A DNA stretch of 64,000 nt from Segatella hominis (GTDB lineage: Bacteria; Bacteroidota; Bacteroidia; Bacteroidales; Bacteroidaceae). The notes beneath the pieces are model-generated. The model was given only the letters and a program-made list of their open reading frames with translations, searched no databases and was not told where the DNA came from. Location: positions 1-64,000 of the forward strand of contig NZ_SGVY01000020.1 of NCBI RefSeq assembly GCF_004535825.1, read 5' to 3'. Positions 36,840 to 46,615 of the stretch are shown here, in pieces. Positions within the stretch are counted from its first letter, which is position 1. Every line of letters starts with the position of its first letter. The position numbers were made by a program, and so were the translations under genes.

Positions 36840-38021
36840 TTAACAGCTAATCTTTTTATTGCAAATAGTGATGCTGAGCGATATGGCTGCCAAGACTGCT
36901 CCTACTGCACATACACCCATCCAGCCTTCATGTGTCCAGGCTAATCCGGCACAATATGTGCCAAAGGAGCCACCAATAAAATAGGTGGTCATGAAAATGG
37001 TGTTGGCCCTGTTTGATGCTTCAGGCATTTCCTGAATGCAACCACTCTGATTACTTAGTTGCAGACATTGTAAACCGATGTCAACCAGAATAATAGCCAC
37101 AATAAGTCCCATATAGGTATCGCCAAAGAGATAAGCTGTGGTCCATGCTACAAGTTGCAGGCAGGCACCATAAAGGCTTAACTTTCTAATGCCCCATTGG
37201 TTCACAAGTTTACCCAATCCGCTTGCTGCTAATGCTCCAGCTATACCGCACATACCTAAGGTGCCCACCATCTCGCTACCCGAAAAGAATGGGGTTTGTG
37301 CCAAGCGAAAGGCGAGACAAGACCAGATAGCCATCATACTACCAAAACTGAAAGCTGCACGGATGGCATAGAGACGTATGCGAGCATTGCTTGCTACAAT
37401 GTGGAAGACACTTTTCATCAGCCCCCTATATGTTCCTACATAGTTGCTGTCTATCTGCGGCATAATCTTGAGCGTGAGAATCAGGCAGACTATCATGATG
37501 AGGGCTGCTATGATAAACATCTCGCGCCAGCCCAACCATTCGCCCACGTAACCGCTGACCACTCTGGAGGCAAGAATGCCCGTAAGCAGTCCCGACAGGA
37601 CAATGCCCATGTTTCTGCCTTTATTTTTCTTTTCGGAATATTGTCCTGCTATAGGAATGAAGAATTGTGGAATGACTGAGCAGGCTCCCAGCAGGAGAGA
37701 GGCACCCCAAACAATCCATACCCTTTGGGAAAAAGCTATGAAAACGGCCATGACGGCTGCTACGGACATATTGATGACGATGATGCGGCGACGCGAGTAG
37801 AGGTCACCCATAGGAATCAGGAAACATAAGCCCAGCGCATAGCCTATCTGTGTGACAACGGTTATGAGATTAGCATCATGCTGACTCACGCCCATGTCAT
37901 GGCGAATCATCTCTAAGAGCGGTTGATTATAGTAGCAGTTTGCTACTGTGAGGCCCGCTATAACAGCCATCGTCAGCAACAAACTGCGCTCTATTCCTTT
38001 GTTTTCTTTCAATTGTTTCAT
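36840..38021 (-). CDS. MFS transporter
   Basis: This 393-residue major-facilitator protein has twelve predicted helices. It opens with AGLTVANCYYNQPLLEMIRH, a pattern of the YgaY/YnfM-like exporter group, and has the loop-2/3 motif PMGDLYSRRRIIV. Export of sugars or drugs is typical, but no substrate can be named. A TTG-started frame at 38033 overlaps the YhcH gene; ATG at 38021 is preferred. It is probably cotranscribed with the exported YhcH protein, 8 bases upstream. Confidence 0.82.
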   Translation of the reverse strand: MKQLKENKGIERSLLLTMAVIAGLTVANCYYNQPLLEMIRHDMGVSQHDANLITVVTQIGYALGLCFLIPMGDLYSRRRIIVINMSVAAVMAVFIAFSQRVWIVWGASLLLGACSVIPQFFIPIAGQYSEKKNKGRNMGIVLSGLLTGILASRVVSGYVGEWLGWREMFIIAALIMIVCLILTLKIMPQIDSNYVGTYRGLMKSVFHIVASNARIRLYAIRAAFSFGSMMAIWSCLAFRLAQTPFFSGSEMVGTLGMCGIAGALAASGLGKLVNQWGIRKLSLYGACLQLVAWTTAYLFGDTYMGLIVAIILVDIGLQCLQLSNQSGCIQEMPEASNRANTIFMTTYFIGGSFGTYCAGLAWTHEGWMGVCAVGAVLAAISLSITICNKKISC

Positions 38022-38029
38022 TCTGCTAA

Positions 38030-38716
38030 TCAATCTTTATAATCCACTTTGATGACAAGTACTCTGATGTCTTGATTGTCGGTATCATTGGCTACTTTGG
38101 CGATGTGCCAGTCGCGAGGGAAAAAGATGAAGAATTCATCTGGAGTGCTGTCGTAGAACTTGGTACGGCACTTCTTGTAGTCGTAATGAATGACATCAGG
38201 ACGGTACTTGCAGTTGGGCGTACTGGTATAGTGGTCGATGATGCCGAAACGCTCCACGCCCTTGACGACATACTGGAAATCAATGTGATGGTTGTGGCTT
38301 TCAGAACCGCGCTTTTCCAACGGATCGTTCTTGCTGTCCTCTACGCTGATGGTGAGTGATGAACCAGGAATCTTGTGCTTGCCGCCAGGAATACTGAGCA
38401 AATCGGTCTTGGCAAGGTAGTCGAAGAGAGCTTTCCACTGTTCTGGATTCTTCTGATACTGGAGATAGAAATCCACGAGATTGACGCTGTGATGAGGGCG
38501 GGCTTTGGTAAAGCCATTTTGCCAGGTACCAGATGCAGCCCATGCCTCTGCCTCCTTGATGAGTTGAGGGTTGTTGCCGTAATACTGGGTATAATAACCT
38601 TTTGCATTCTTGCTGCATGAAGACTGGGGCTTACAGCAGGCTTTCTTGTTTTCCTGTGCTACCATTGCCAATGAAGAAGAGAGCAATAGAGCAATTCCAA
38701 AAATGATTTTTTTCAT
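38030..38716 (-). CDS. exported YhcH/YjgK/YiaL-family protein
   Basis: This is a 228-residue member of the YhcH/YjgK/YiaL (DUF386) cupin family, linked in other bacteria to sialic-acid or sugar use. Conserved residues appear in HNHHIDFQYVVKGVERFGI and FFIFFPRDWHIAKVAND, which hold the cupin metal ligands. Unusually, it has a signal peptide (MKKIIFGIALLLSSSLAMVA) and a Cys-rich start (KACCKPQSSC). It is therefore probably periplasmic or lipid-free secreted, not cytoplasmic. A promoter lies about 40 bases upstream. The longer frame back to 38839 is non-coding. Confidence 0.85.
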   Translation of the reverse strand: MKKIIFGIALLLSSSLAMVAQENKKACCKPQSSCSKNAKGYYTQYYGNNPQLIKEAEAWAASGTWQNGFTKARPHHSVNLVDFYLQYQKNPEQWKALFDYLAKTDLLSIPGGKHKIPGSSLTISVEDSKNDPLEKRGSESHNHHIDFQYVVKGVERFGIIDHYTSTPNCKYRPDVIHYDYKKCRTKFYDSTPDEFFIFFPRDWHIAKVANDTDNQDIRVLVIKVDYKD

Positions 38717-38755
38717 TGTCGTTTTGTTGATTATGTTGATTTGTCTTAATCGTTG

Positions 38756-38787
38756 CAAAGGTACATCAAAATCATGAGATGACCAAG
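38756..38787 (-). promoter_or_regulatory. promoter of the YhcH-MFS unit
   Basis: The minus strand has CTTG (one mismatch to TTTG), 20 bases, then TACCTTTG, a good -33/-7 pair just upstream of the ATG at 38716. Confidence 0.65.
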
Positions 38788-38800
38788 CAAAAATTGCAAA

Positions 38801-38838
38801 AAAAAATGTGCTTATTCCCAATAGGTGAGATAAGCACA
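38801..38838 (-). terminator. intrinsic terminator after rpiB
   Basis: TGTGCTTAT and ATAAGCACA form a 9-bp stem, followed on the minus strand by a run of T. This marks the end of the pentose operon and separates it from the YhcH promoter. Confidence 0.85.
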
Positions 38839-38895
38839 TTTTCTATAGGTTTACTGGTTCTTTCTGTTCATTTTCTAAAGAATCAGTTGCAAGAC

Positions 38896-39339
38896 TTACT
38901 TCTGAAGAGGAATCTTCTTGACACGACGCTCGTGGCGGCCACCTTCAAAGGAAGCAGAGAAGAACTCGTCCATGATAGCCTCTGCAGTCTTGTTGTCGAT
39001 GAAACGGCCTGGAAGTACCAAGACATTAGCATCATTATGCTGACGGATGAGATGAGCAATCTCCTTGTTCCATGCCAAACCAGCACGTACACCCTGATGC
39101 TTGTTCAAGGTCATGGAGATACCCTCGCCACTACCGCAGATACCGATACCAGGATAAACCTCGCCACTCTCGATACCCTCACCAAGTGCATGACCGAAGT
39201 CTGGGTAGTCAACGCTTTCGTCGCTATATGTACCATAATCCTTTACAGGATAACCTTTCTTCTCCAAATACTGCAATACAAATTGTTTCATTGGGAAACC
39301 TGCGTGATCGCATGCAACTCCTACTGTCTTTACTTCCAT
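38896..39339 (-). CDS. rpiB: ribose-5-phosphate isomerase B
   Basis: This 147-residue isomerase interconverts ribose-5-phosphate and ribulose-5-phosphate. It has VACDHAGFPMKQF (the substrate-binding Asp-His), the active-site Cys in GIGICGSGEGISM, and RAGLAWNKEIAHLIRQHNDAN. As the last gene of the pentose operon it supplies transketolase with substrate from xylulose-5-phosphate metabolism. A long hairpin separates it from tkt. Length and motifs match the LacAB/RpiB family. Confidence 0.93.
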   Translation of the reverse strand: MEVKTVGVACDHAGFPMKQFVLQYLEKKGYPVKDYGTYSDESVDYPDFGHALGEGIESGEVYPGIGICGSGEGISMTLNKHQGVRAGLAWNKEIAHLIRQHNDANVLVLPGRFIDNKTAEAIMDEFFSASFEGGRHERRVKKIPLQK

Positions 39340-39375
39340 AATCGTTAAAATTTAAAGGTTAGAACTTATTTATAT

Positions 39376-39450
39376 GAAAAAAAGGAGTCAGGTGAAGGAG
39401 AAAAAGGGTAGTCTGAAACCCTCCAACTCCTTCACTTCTTACTCCTTTTT
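39376..39450 (-). terminator. long hairpin between tkt and rpiB
   Basis: GGAGT...GTGAAGGAG pairs with CTCCTTCAC...ACTCC, enclosing a 26-base loop, with A and T tracts on both sides. It may partly terminate after tkt, lowering rpiB expression. Confidence 0.65.
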
Positions 39451-39457
39451 GTATTCT

Positions 39458-41479
39458 TTATGCCTCAGCCAAGAATGCCTTTACCTGCTTGTAAACATTC
39501 TCGCCTGTGTAACCGAGTTTCTCATCGAGTACCTTGTAAGGAGCAGAGAAACCGAAGCTCTCCATACCCCAAACCTTACCGTTGGCGCCTACGAGACCCT
39601 CGAGAGTTACAGGAAGACCGGCAGTCATACCGAAGATCTTAGCGTTCTTTGGCAATACGCTCTCCTGATACTCCTTGCTCTGACCACGGAACAAACCCTC
39701 AGATGGAGCACTTACCACGCGAACCTTGATGCCGTCGGCACGCAAAGCCTCGCAACCAGCCTCCAATGTAGAAACCTCAGAACCGCTTGCTACGAGGATA
39801 ACGTCTGGATTCTCGTCGCTGCCTGCTACGATGTAAGCACCCTTAGCAGCCTGCTCGTAATCTGTTCCCTCTGGCAACTTAGCGATGCCCTGGCGAGAGA
39901 AGATCAAAGCTGTAGGAGTCTCAACATTCTCCATAGCGAGCTTCCAGCAAACGGTAGTCTCGTCAGCATCAGCAGGACGGAATACGCGAACGCTATCCTT
40001 GCCAGCGTGGTTCTTCAACTTCTCCATCAAGCGGATCTGTGCCTCCTGCTCAACTGGCTCGTGAGTAGGTCCATCCTCACCAACGCGGAATGCATCGTGA
40101 GTCCAGATAAACTTAACAGGAACCTGCATCAGGGCAGCGATACGAACAGCTGGCTTCATATAATCAGAGAATACGAAGAATGTACCCATTGCTGCAACCA
40201 CACCACCGTGGAGCATCATACCGATACACATATCAGCCATTGTCAACTCAGCAACACCTGCCTGGAAGAAAGCACCTGAGAAATCACCACGAACGATGCT
40301 CTTGGTCTTCTTCAAGAAACCATCTGTCTTATCTGAGTTAGAAAGGTCAGCAGATGCACAGATCATGTTAGGAACCTGCTCTGCCAAAACACCGAGACAA
40401 GCAGCAGATGCAGCACGTGTAGCTGAACCAGCCTTCTGCTCAACCTTGCTCCAATCTACCTTAGGAGCCTTGCCGCTGAACCACTCATCCATCTGAGCAG
40501 CCTTCTCTGGGTTAGCCTTGCGCCACTCAGCCTCTGCAGCCTTGCGCTCAGCAACGATCTTCTTCAACTCCTCAGCACGCTTAGCGTAGATTTCCTTCAC
40601 ATCGTCGAAGATAACGAATGCATTTTCTGGATCACCACCGAGGTGCTTGATAGTATTTACGTAAGCATCGCCACCGAGAGGAGCACCGTGAGTATTGATG
40701 CAAGCCTCGTAGCTTGTGCCATCAGCACGGAGGGCACCCTTGCCCATTACGGTCTTACCGATGATGAGGGTAGGGCGATCCTGCTCCTTCTGGGCAGCAT
40801 CGAGCGCCTCACGGATCTGAGCCACGTCGTTACCATTGATCTTGATGACATTCCAGCCCCAAGCCTTGTACTTCATCTCTGTATCCTCGTTCATGACAAC
40901 ACCACACTCTGTAGAGAGCTGGATGTCGTTAGAATCGTAGAACATGATAAGGTTGTTCAAACCGAGGTTACCAGCGATACGACCAACACCCTGAGAGATT
41001 TCCTCCTCTACAGCACCATCAGAAATGTATGCATAAATCTTGTGCTGCATCATAGTAGAACCCAGACGAGCCTCGAGGAACTTCTCTGCAACAGCTGCAC
41101 CAGCTGCGAGGGCGTGACCCTGACCGAGAGGACCTGATGAGTTCTCAATACCACGCTCAAGGTCGAGCTCTGGGTGACCTGGAGTTACTGAACCCCACTG
41201 GCGGAACTGCTTGAGGTCTTCCATTGAGAAGAAACCACGCAAAGCCAAACCAGCATAGAGCATTGGGCTCATGTGACCTGGGTCGAGGAAGAAGCGGTCA
41301 CGACCAGTCCATGTTGGATCTGCTGGATCATATACCAAGTACTCTGAGAAGAGCACGTTGATGAAGTCAGAACCACCCATAGCACCACCTGGGTGACCTG
41401 AGTTTGCCTTTTCTACCATTGAAGCAGCCAAGATGCGGATATTATCTGCTGCATGATTCATTACTTTAATGTCGTTCAT
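39458..41479 (-). CDS. tkt: transketolase
   Basis: This 673-residue thiamine-diphosphate enzyme of the pentose phosphate pathway has the standard layout. The ThDP-binding domain has KANSGHPGGAMG near residue 25 and YAYISDGAVEEEISQG near residue 150. The pyrimidine domain has GPTHEPVEQEAQ near 460. A C-terminal domain has ILVASGSEVSTLEAG-like sequence. The usual GDG of the first motif reads SDG here. It lies in the arabinose operon, where it disposes of xylulose-5-phosphate. Translation starts 106 bases past the GH51 stop. Confidence 0.95.
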   Translation of the reverse strand: MNDIKVMNHAADNIRILAASMVEKANSGHPGGAMGGSDFINVLFSEYLVYDPADPTWTGRDRFFLDPGHMSPMLYAGLALRGFFSMEDLKQFRQWGSVTPGHPELDLERGIENSSGPLGQGHALAAGAAVAEKFLEARLGSTMMQHKIYAYISDGAVEEEISQGVGRIAGNLGLNNLIMFYDSNDIQLSTECGVVMNEDTEMKYKAWGWNVIKINGNDVAQIREALDAAQKEQDRPTLIIGKTVMGKGALRADGTSYEACINTHGAPLGGDAYVNTIKHLGGDPENAFVIFDDVKEIYAKRAEELKKIVAERKAAEAEWRKANPEKAAQMDEWFSGKAPKVDWSKVEQKAGSATRAASAACLGVLAEQVPNMICASADLSNSDKTDGFLKKTKSIVRGDFSGAFFQAGVAELTMADMCIGMMLHGGVVAAMGTFFVFSDYMKPAVRIAALMQVPVKFIWTHDAFRVGEDGPTHEPVEQEAQIRLMEKLKNHAGKDSVRVFRPADADETTVCWKLAMENVETPTALIFSRQGIAKLPEGTDYEQAAKGAYIVAGSDENPDVILVASGSEVSTLEAGCEALRADGIKVRVVSAPSEGLFRGQSKEYQESVLPKNAKIFGMTAGLPVTLEGLVGANGKVWGMESFGFSAPYKVLDEKLGYTGENVYKQVKAFLAEA

Positions 41480-41529
41480 AATAGAATTATAATTTTTATG
41501 TGTTAAAACTTCTGCTGAAACTATAGGTT

Positions 41530-41561
41530 CCAGAGCCTTTTAATGAAAAAACAGGCTCTGG
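41530..41561 (-). terminator. hairpin between GH51 and tkt
   Basis: CCAGAGCCT and AGGCTCTGG form a 9-bp stem with a 14-base loop. The U-run is on the + side, so on this transcript it is more likely an intercistronic stability or attenuation structure. Confidence 0.55.
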
Positions 41562-41584
41562 CCTTTTTATACCCTACAAAAATA

Positions 41585-43156
41585 CTATTTTATTTTTAAA
41601 ACAACAATAGATTTTGCAGGAATCTTTACTTTTAGGGCGTTTTTCTTCAATTTCGCGTCCTTAAATGTGGTTGGCTTCACTACTTCTGGATGTTCGAAGT
41701 CATTGAAGTCGCTTACTTTCTTGCAAGTGAGAATTTTACCTGCCACGGTTTTTGCCTGTACTCCGTCGAGGGCAAATTCTATCTCCTGAGCCTTGTCCAG
41801 GCTTACGTTGGCAAGTGAAACGACGATGGTTCCGTCTGTCTTCTTGGCTGCTGAAGTGGAAACTACAGGAATCTTGCGACCATTCTTGGCATGGCTGTCA
41901 CCACGAACGTCCATAGAATCACATTTCACATCCATCGGAAGGTAGGTTGCTTCCTGGAAATCCTTATACATATTGAATACGTGGTAGGTCGGAGTGAGTA
42001 CCATGTGACCTGTACCCTTCGTATCTGTCAGGATCATTGATTGGAGAACGTTGACTACCTGGGCGATATTGGTCATGCGGATTCGGTCGCAATGACGATG
42101 AAAAACATTCAGAGAGAGCGCTGCTACAAAGGCATCGCGCATACTGTTCTGCTGATAGAGATGGCCCTTGATTGTGCCCGGTTCCTCATCCCACCAGGTT
42201 CCCCACTCATCGACCAGAAGACCAATTTGCTTTTTAGGGTCAGCCTTGTCCATGATGGCCTCGTGCTTTTTGATGACATCCTCGATGCCAAGACACTTGC
42301 CCATGGTCCAATAGAAATCATCGTTATTAAATTTGGTAGCAGAGCCTTTGCTGCCACTCCAACCTGTGACGGTATAATAATGAAGTGAGATTCCGTTGGC
42401 ACGATGACCAACACGGTCCATCAAGACTTTGGTCCAGTTGTAATCGTAGTCGCTGGCACCTGATGCAATCTTGTAGAGTTCGTTGCCATCATAATTGCGG
42501 CAATATACAGAGTAGCGGCGGTAGAGGTCTGAGTAGTACTCTGGGCGCATGTTTCCACCGCATCCCCAACTCTCGTTGCCCACTCCGAGGTATTTTACTT
42601 TCCAGGCTTTATCGCGACCGTTCTGGCGGCGGAGTTTTGCCATTGGAGTATCACCATCGCTGGTCATGTATTCTACCCACTTTGCTAATTCCTCGACCGT
42701 ACCCGAACCAACGTTTCCGCTGATATAAGGTTCGCAGCCGATCATCTCGCAGAGATTCAGAAACTCGTGTGTACCGAAAGAATTGTCCTCGATGGTTCCA
42801 CCCCAGTTGTTGTTTTGCATCTTAGGGCGTTTCTCACGTGGACCGATACCATCCATCCAGTGATATTCATCAGCGAAGCATCCTCCTGGCCATCTCAATA
42901 CAGGAACCTTCAGGTCCTTCAAGGCTTGGAGTACGTCGTTACGATAACCCTGAGTGTTGGGAATCTTAGAATCAGGACCCACCCAAAGTCCACCATAGAT
43001 ACAGCTACCGAGATGCTCGGCAAACTGACCGTAGATTTCCTTGTAAATCTTCTGGGTGCCCTGATTGGCATGTATGGTACCTGTCACATCCTGAGCCTGG
43101 GCAGAGAACGCAACGGCTGTTGATAATAACGTGGTTGCAATAAGTCTGTTCATCAT
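41585..43156 (-). CDS. GH51 alpha-L-arabinofuranosidase
   Basis: This 523-residue secreted enzyme releases L-arabinose from arabinan or arabinoxylan side chains. The signal peptide is MNRLIATTLLSTAVAFSAQA. The catalytic acid/base Glu is residue 195 in GVGNESWGCGG, and the nucleophile Glu is near 317 in LLVDEWGTWW. KVPVLRWPGGCFADEYHW is another clan GH-A hallmark. Its place inside the arabinose operon links polymer hydrolysis to uptake and catabolism. It is expected in the periplasm. Confidence 0.94.
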   Translation of the reverse strand: MMNRLIATTLLSTAVAFSAQAQDVTGTIHANQGTQKIYKEIYGQFAEHLGSCIYGGLWVGPDSKIPNTQGYRNDVLQALKDLKVPVLRWPGGCFADEYHWMDGIGPREKRPKMQNNNWGGTIEDNSFGTHEFLNLCEMIGCEPYISGNVGSGTVEELAKWVEYMTSDGDTPMAKLRRQNGRDKAWKVKYLGVGNESWGCGGNMRPEYYSDLYRRYSVYCRNYDGNELYKIASGASDYDYNWTKVLMDRVGHRANGISLHYYTVTGWSGSKGSATKFNNDDFYWTMGKCLGIEDVIKKHEAIMDKADPKKQIGLLVDEWGTWWDEEPGTIKGHLYQQNSMRDAFVAALSLNVFHRHCDRIRMTNIAQVVNVLQSMILTDTKGTGHMVLTPTYHVFNMYKDFQEATYLPMDVKCDSMDVRGDSHAKNGRKIPVVSTSAAKKTDGTIVVSLANVSLDKAQEIEFALDGVQAKTVAGKILTCKKVSDFNDFEHPEVVKPTTFKDAKLKKNALKVKIPAKSIVVLKIK

Positions 43157-43280
43157 CGTTTTTTTGTTTTAATTTTTTAGGTTTCCATATATGATATTAT
43201 CTCCTATATATAATAAGGTATATTTCCTTATCTTATTAAAAAGAATCTCATCTTGCGATAAGATGCTTTTAAAAAAATAC

Positions 43281-43308
43281 GTTTGTGAGGGAAAAATCCC
43301 CCACAAAC
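43281..43308 (-). terminator. hairpin after araB
   Basis: GTTTGTGAGGG and CCCCCACAAAC pair with one mismatch, 6-base loop, directly at the araB stop. A second small hairpin (CATCTT-GCGAT-AAGATG) follows at about 43250-43266. Confidence 0.55.
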
Positions 43309-43313
43309 TCATT

Positions 43314-44906
43314 TTATTTCTTATTGGCTACAGCTGCCTGTTCGATGGCAAGCCCTGCCTTATAGGTCTCAATATATGCATCGAAACCAGCTACGTCTTC
43401 TGCTGTAGGTGCAATTTCTACACCAGTATTTCCTGCGAATACCTTCTTGTCGAGGTAGTCTGCAAGGCTCAATTTCTCCTCATTATTAACCAGGTAACCT
43501 GCGAGCAGGGCGATACCCCATGCACCACCTTCACCAGCAGTCTCCATCACAGAGATAGGGGAGTTGATAGCTGCTGCGAGGATGCGCTGACCTACACCCT
43601 TAGTCTTGAACAAACCGCCGTGACCTGTGATGCGATCTACCTGTACCTTCTCATCCTTGAACAATACGTCGTTACCAATCTTCAATACTGCTACAGAAGC
43701 GTAAAGGTTGGCACGCATGAAGTTGGCAAGGTTGAATTTGTCGTTGGCAGAGCGAACGAACATAGGGCGACCTTCTGCCAAACCTGTTACAGGCTCACCT
43801 GAGATATAGTTGTATGCAATCAGGCCTCCACAATCAGCATCGCCCTCGAGAGCGTGGTTGTAGAGTTTGCCGAATACCTCGTTCATATCTACCGGAACAC
43901 CGAGCAACTCCTGGTACTGCTTGAACAGTCCTACCCATGCATTGAGGTCGGAAGTACAGTTGTTGCAGTGAACCATGGCTACAGGACTGCCGTCAGGTGT
44001 TGTCACCATGTCGATGACCTCGTATGGTTGGCTCAATGCTTTCTCCAATACAATCATAGAGAAAGAAGATGTACCAGCACTGACATTACCTGTGCGCTGA
44101 CGAACTGCATTGGTAGCTACCATACCCGTACCTGCATCACCCTCTGGAGGACAGAGAGGAGTACCAGCCTTCAAAGTGCCAGATGGATCGAGCTTCTTTG
44201 CACCTTCTTCTGTAAGAACACCAGCGTCTTCGCCTGCATTCAATACCTCTGGGAGAATGTCAAGAATCTTCCAGCCCAAGTTCTTTGGCTCGATGAGCTT
44301 ATCGAACTTAGCCACCATCTCTGCATCGTAGTTGTTGGTGTTGGAATCGATAGGGAGCATACCTGAAGCATCGCCTACGCCAAGCACCTTCTTGCCTGTC
44401 AACTGCCAGTGGATATAACCGGCGAGAGTGGTCATGAAGTCAATCTTATCGATGTGCTCCTCACCATTCAGGATAGCCTGATATACGTGAGAGATGCTCC
44501 AACGCAATGGAATATTGAAGTGGAAGAGCTCTGAAAGCTCGGCTGCAGCCTTGGCAGTGTTGGTATTGCGCCAGGTGCGGAAAGGAACGAGGATGTTCTC
44601 ATCCTTGCCGAAAGCCATGTAGCCGTGCATCATCGCAGAGATACCGATGGCAGCCAACTGCTCGATTTCGCAGTCGTACTCAGCCTTTACGTTCTTGCGG
44701 AGGTCAGCATAGCAATCCTGCAAGCCTTTCCAGATGGTATCGATGCTGTAAGTCCAGAGACCATCAACCAACTGGTTTTCCCACTCAAAGCTACCCTGTG
44801 CGATAGGGTTGTTGTCGGTGTCGATCAAGACAGCCTTGATTCGGGTAGAGCCAAACTCGATACCGAGAATGGCTTTACCTGATTCTATAATAGTTTTTGC
44901 GCTCAT
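43314..44906 (-). CDS. araB: FGGY-family ribulokinase
   Basis: This 530-residue FGGY kinase phosphorylates L-ribulose to L-ribulose-5-phosphate. It has ASKHA phosphate loops ([18 protein letters not shown] and [15 protein letters not shown]) and [20 protein letters not shown] near residue 430. On sequence alone a xylulokinase is possible. The neighbours araA and araD make ribulokinase the sensible assignment. The frame extends to 44936, but ATG at 44906 ([12 protein letters not shown]) is preferred; a small hairpin overlaps that start. Confidence 0.85.
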   Translation of the reverse strand: MSAKTIIESGKAILGIEFGSTRIKAVLIDTDNNPIAQGSFEWENQLVDGLWTYSIDTIWKGLQDCYADLRKNVKAEYDCEIEQLAAIGISAMMHGYMAFGKDENILVPFRTWRNTNTAKAAAELSELFHFNIPLRWSISHVYQAILNGEEHIDKIDFMTTLAGYIHWQLTGKKVLGVGDASGMLPIDSNTNNYDAEMVAKFDKLIEPKNLGWKILDILPEVLNAGEDAGVLTEEGAKKLDPSGTLKAGTPLCPPEGDAGTGMVATNAVRQRTGNVSAGTSSFSMIVLEKALSQPYEVIDMVTTPDGSPVAMVHCNNCTSDLNAWVGLFKQYQELLGVPVDMNEVFGKLYNHALEGDADCGGLIAYNYISGEPVTGLAEGRPMFVRSANDKFNLANFMRANLYASVAVLKIGNDVLFKDEKVQVDRITGHGGLFKTKGVGQRILAAAINSPISVMETAGEGGAWGIALLAGYLVNNEEKLSLADYLDKKVFAGNTGVEIAPTAEDVAGFDAYIETYKAGLAIEQAAVANKK

Positions 44907-44997
44907 TGTTCTTTCATTCTTTAATGTAAAGAACAAAGGGTAAAGCCTTGAAAATCATTTGAATTCTTCACTCTTCGTTCTTCACTATTCACTTAAA

Positions 44998-46539
44998 TTA
45001 TCTCAATGCTTTGTTGAGCATGTAGTAAATCTCGTTGTTGCGGAGCTGCTGCTTGAAGCTGCTGATTGTTGTGTTCTTATCGATGTTGACGAACTCAATA
45101 CCTAAGATCTCGCAGAAATCTTCCCAGTACTCAGCAGTAATATCGTAAGAGAATGCACTGTGGTGTGTACCACCAGCGAGAATCCAAGCACCTGCACCAA
45201 TCTCGAAGGTTGGCTGTGGAACCCAGAGAGCAGAAGCTACAGGGAGCTTAGGCATAGCCTTTGGTTCGATGCACTCTACCTCACTTGCGATGAGACGGAA
45301 ACGGTTGCCGAGGTCAACTACAGTTGCCTTTACACCCTTACCGGTCTTAGATGTGAATACGAGACGAGCGGTCTGCTGCTTGCGGATACCGATGCCGAGG
45401 AAGTGAACCTCGAGCTTTGGCTTGTCTGTAGCGATCAATGGGCAAACCTCGAGCATGTGGCTCTGGAGGCTTGATGTGCGGTCTTCAGCAAAGTTGAGTG
45501 TATAGTCCTCAAGGAATGAACAGCCCTTCTCTAAGCCCTGATTCATTACCCAGAGTGTGCGGTAGAGGCAAGCTGTCTTCCAGTCACCCTCTGCACCGAA
45601 ACCATAACCCTCTGCCATCAGGCGCTGTGAAGCCAAACCTGGAATCTGGTCGAAACCGCAGAAGTTAGGATCGTTTACATCTGCATCGCCGAGGTCATCG
45701 AAGTTGGTGGTGAATGCTACTGCGTTCTCATCCTTCAATACGCGGCGGAGAGCGATTTCTGCCTTAGCAGCGTTCTTCACCTTCTCCCAATATACTTCCT
45801 CGCCAGACTCATCGATCTTGATGGTGTATTCCTTCTTGTACTCCTCAACGAGAGCATCAGCCTCTGCATCAGTTACCTTCTTGTAGTACTCCATGAGTGA
45901 AGATACAGGGTAGTAATCTACGTGGTAACCCATGCGCTGCTCGAACTCTACGCGGTCGCCATCTGTTACGGCTACGTTGTTCATATTCATACCGAACATC
46001 AAGCAGCGTACGTTGTGAGCATCAGCAACACCTGCTGCTACGCGAGCCCATGTAGCAATCTGCTTCTGAGCCTCTTCGCTCTTCCAGTAACCTACTACTA
46101 CCTTTCTTGGAATGCGCATACGAGTGCAGATATGGCCGAACTCGATATCGCCGTGAGCAGACTGGTTGAGGTTCATGAAGTCCATATCGATAGAATCCCA
46201 AGGGAGTTCTGCGTTATATTGTGTATGGAAGTGGAGGAGTGGCTTCTCGAGAGCCTGCAAGCCCTTGATCCACATCTTGGCAGGAGAGAAGGTATGCATC
46301 CATGTGATGATACCTACACACTTGTTGTCGTTGTTGGCAGCCTTCATCACAGCCTCTACCTCTGCAGAAGAGTTTGCTGTGCCTTTGTAAACTACCTTGA
46401 TTGGGATGATGCCACTGTTGTTGAGACCATCTACCATGTCCTTTGAGTGACCATCTACTATCTTAACTGTCTCACCTCCGTAAAGAAGTTGTGCACCAGT
46501 TACAAACCAAACCTCTAAATTTTCAAATGCTTTAATCAT
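44998..46539 (-). CDS. araA: L-arabinose isomerase
   Basis: This 513-residue enzyme converts L-arabinose to L-ribulose with a manganese cofactor. It starts FENLEVWFVTGAQLLYGGET, the conserved AraA N-terminus. It has MHTFSPAKMWIKGL, QRMGYHVDYYPVSSLMEYY-like domain 2, and the active-site run LMAEGYGFGAEGDWKTACL. GTHHSAFS near the C-terminus supplies a metal-ligand His. Length and motifs are complete. It is the middle gene of the ara operon. Confidence 0.97.
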   Translation of the reverse strand: MIKAFENLEVWFVTGAQLLYGGETVKIVDGHSKDMVDGLNNSGIIPIKVVYKGTANSSAEVEAVMKAANNDNKCVGIITWMHTFSPAKMWIKGLQALEKPLLHFHTQYNAELPWDSIDMDFMNLNQSAHGDIEFGHICTRMRIPRKVVVGYWKSEEAQKQIATWARVAAGVADAHNVRCLMFGMNMNNVAVTDGDRVEFEQRMGYHVDYYPVSSLMEYYKKVTDAEADALVEEYKKEYTIKIDESGEEVYWEKVKNAAKAEIALRRVLKDENAVAFTTNFDDLGDADVNDPNFCGFDQIPGLASQRLMAEGYGFGAEGDWKTACLYRTLWVMNQGLEKGCSFLEDYTLNFAEDRTSSLQSHMLEVCPLIATDKPKLEVHFLGIGIRKQQTARLVFTSKTGKGVKATVVDLGNRFRLIASEVECIEPKAMPKLPVASALWVPQPTFEIGAGAWILAGGTHHSAFSYDITAEYWEDFCEILGIEFVNIDKNTTISSFKQQLRNNEIYYMLNKALR

Positions 46540-46615
46540 GATTGTTGTTGTTTTTATATTGTTAGTTTATTATTATTATCTTTCTTCTTTCTTTGGAATT
46601 TTTCTTTCTTCGGAA

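Noticed and set aside
39374-40279. 301-codon frame opposite tkt
   Set aside because: Starts in a terminator hairpin and mirrors the transketolase codons.
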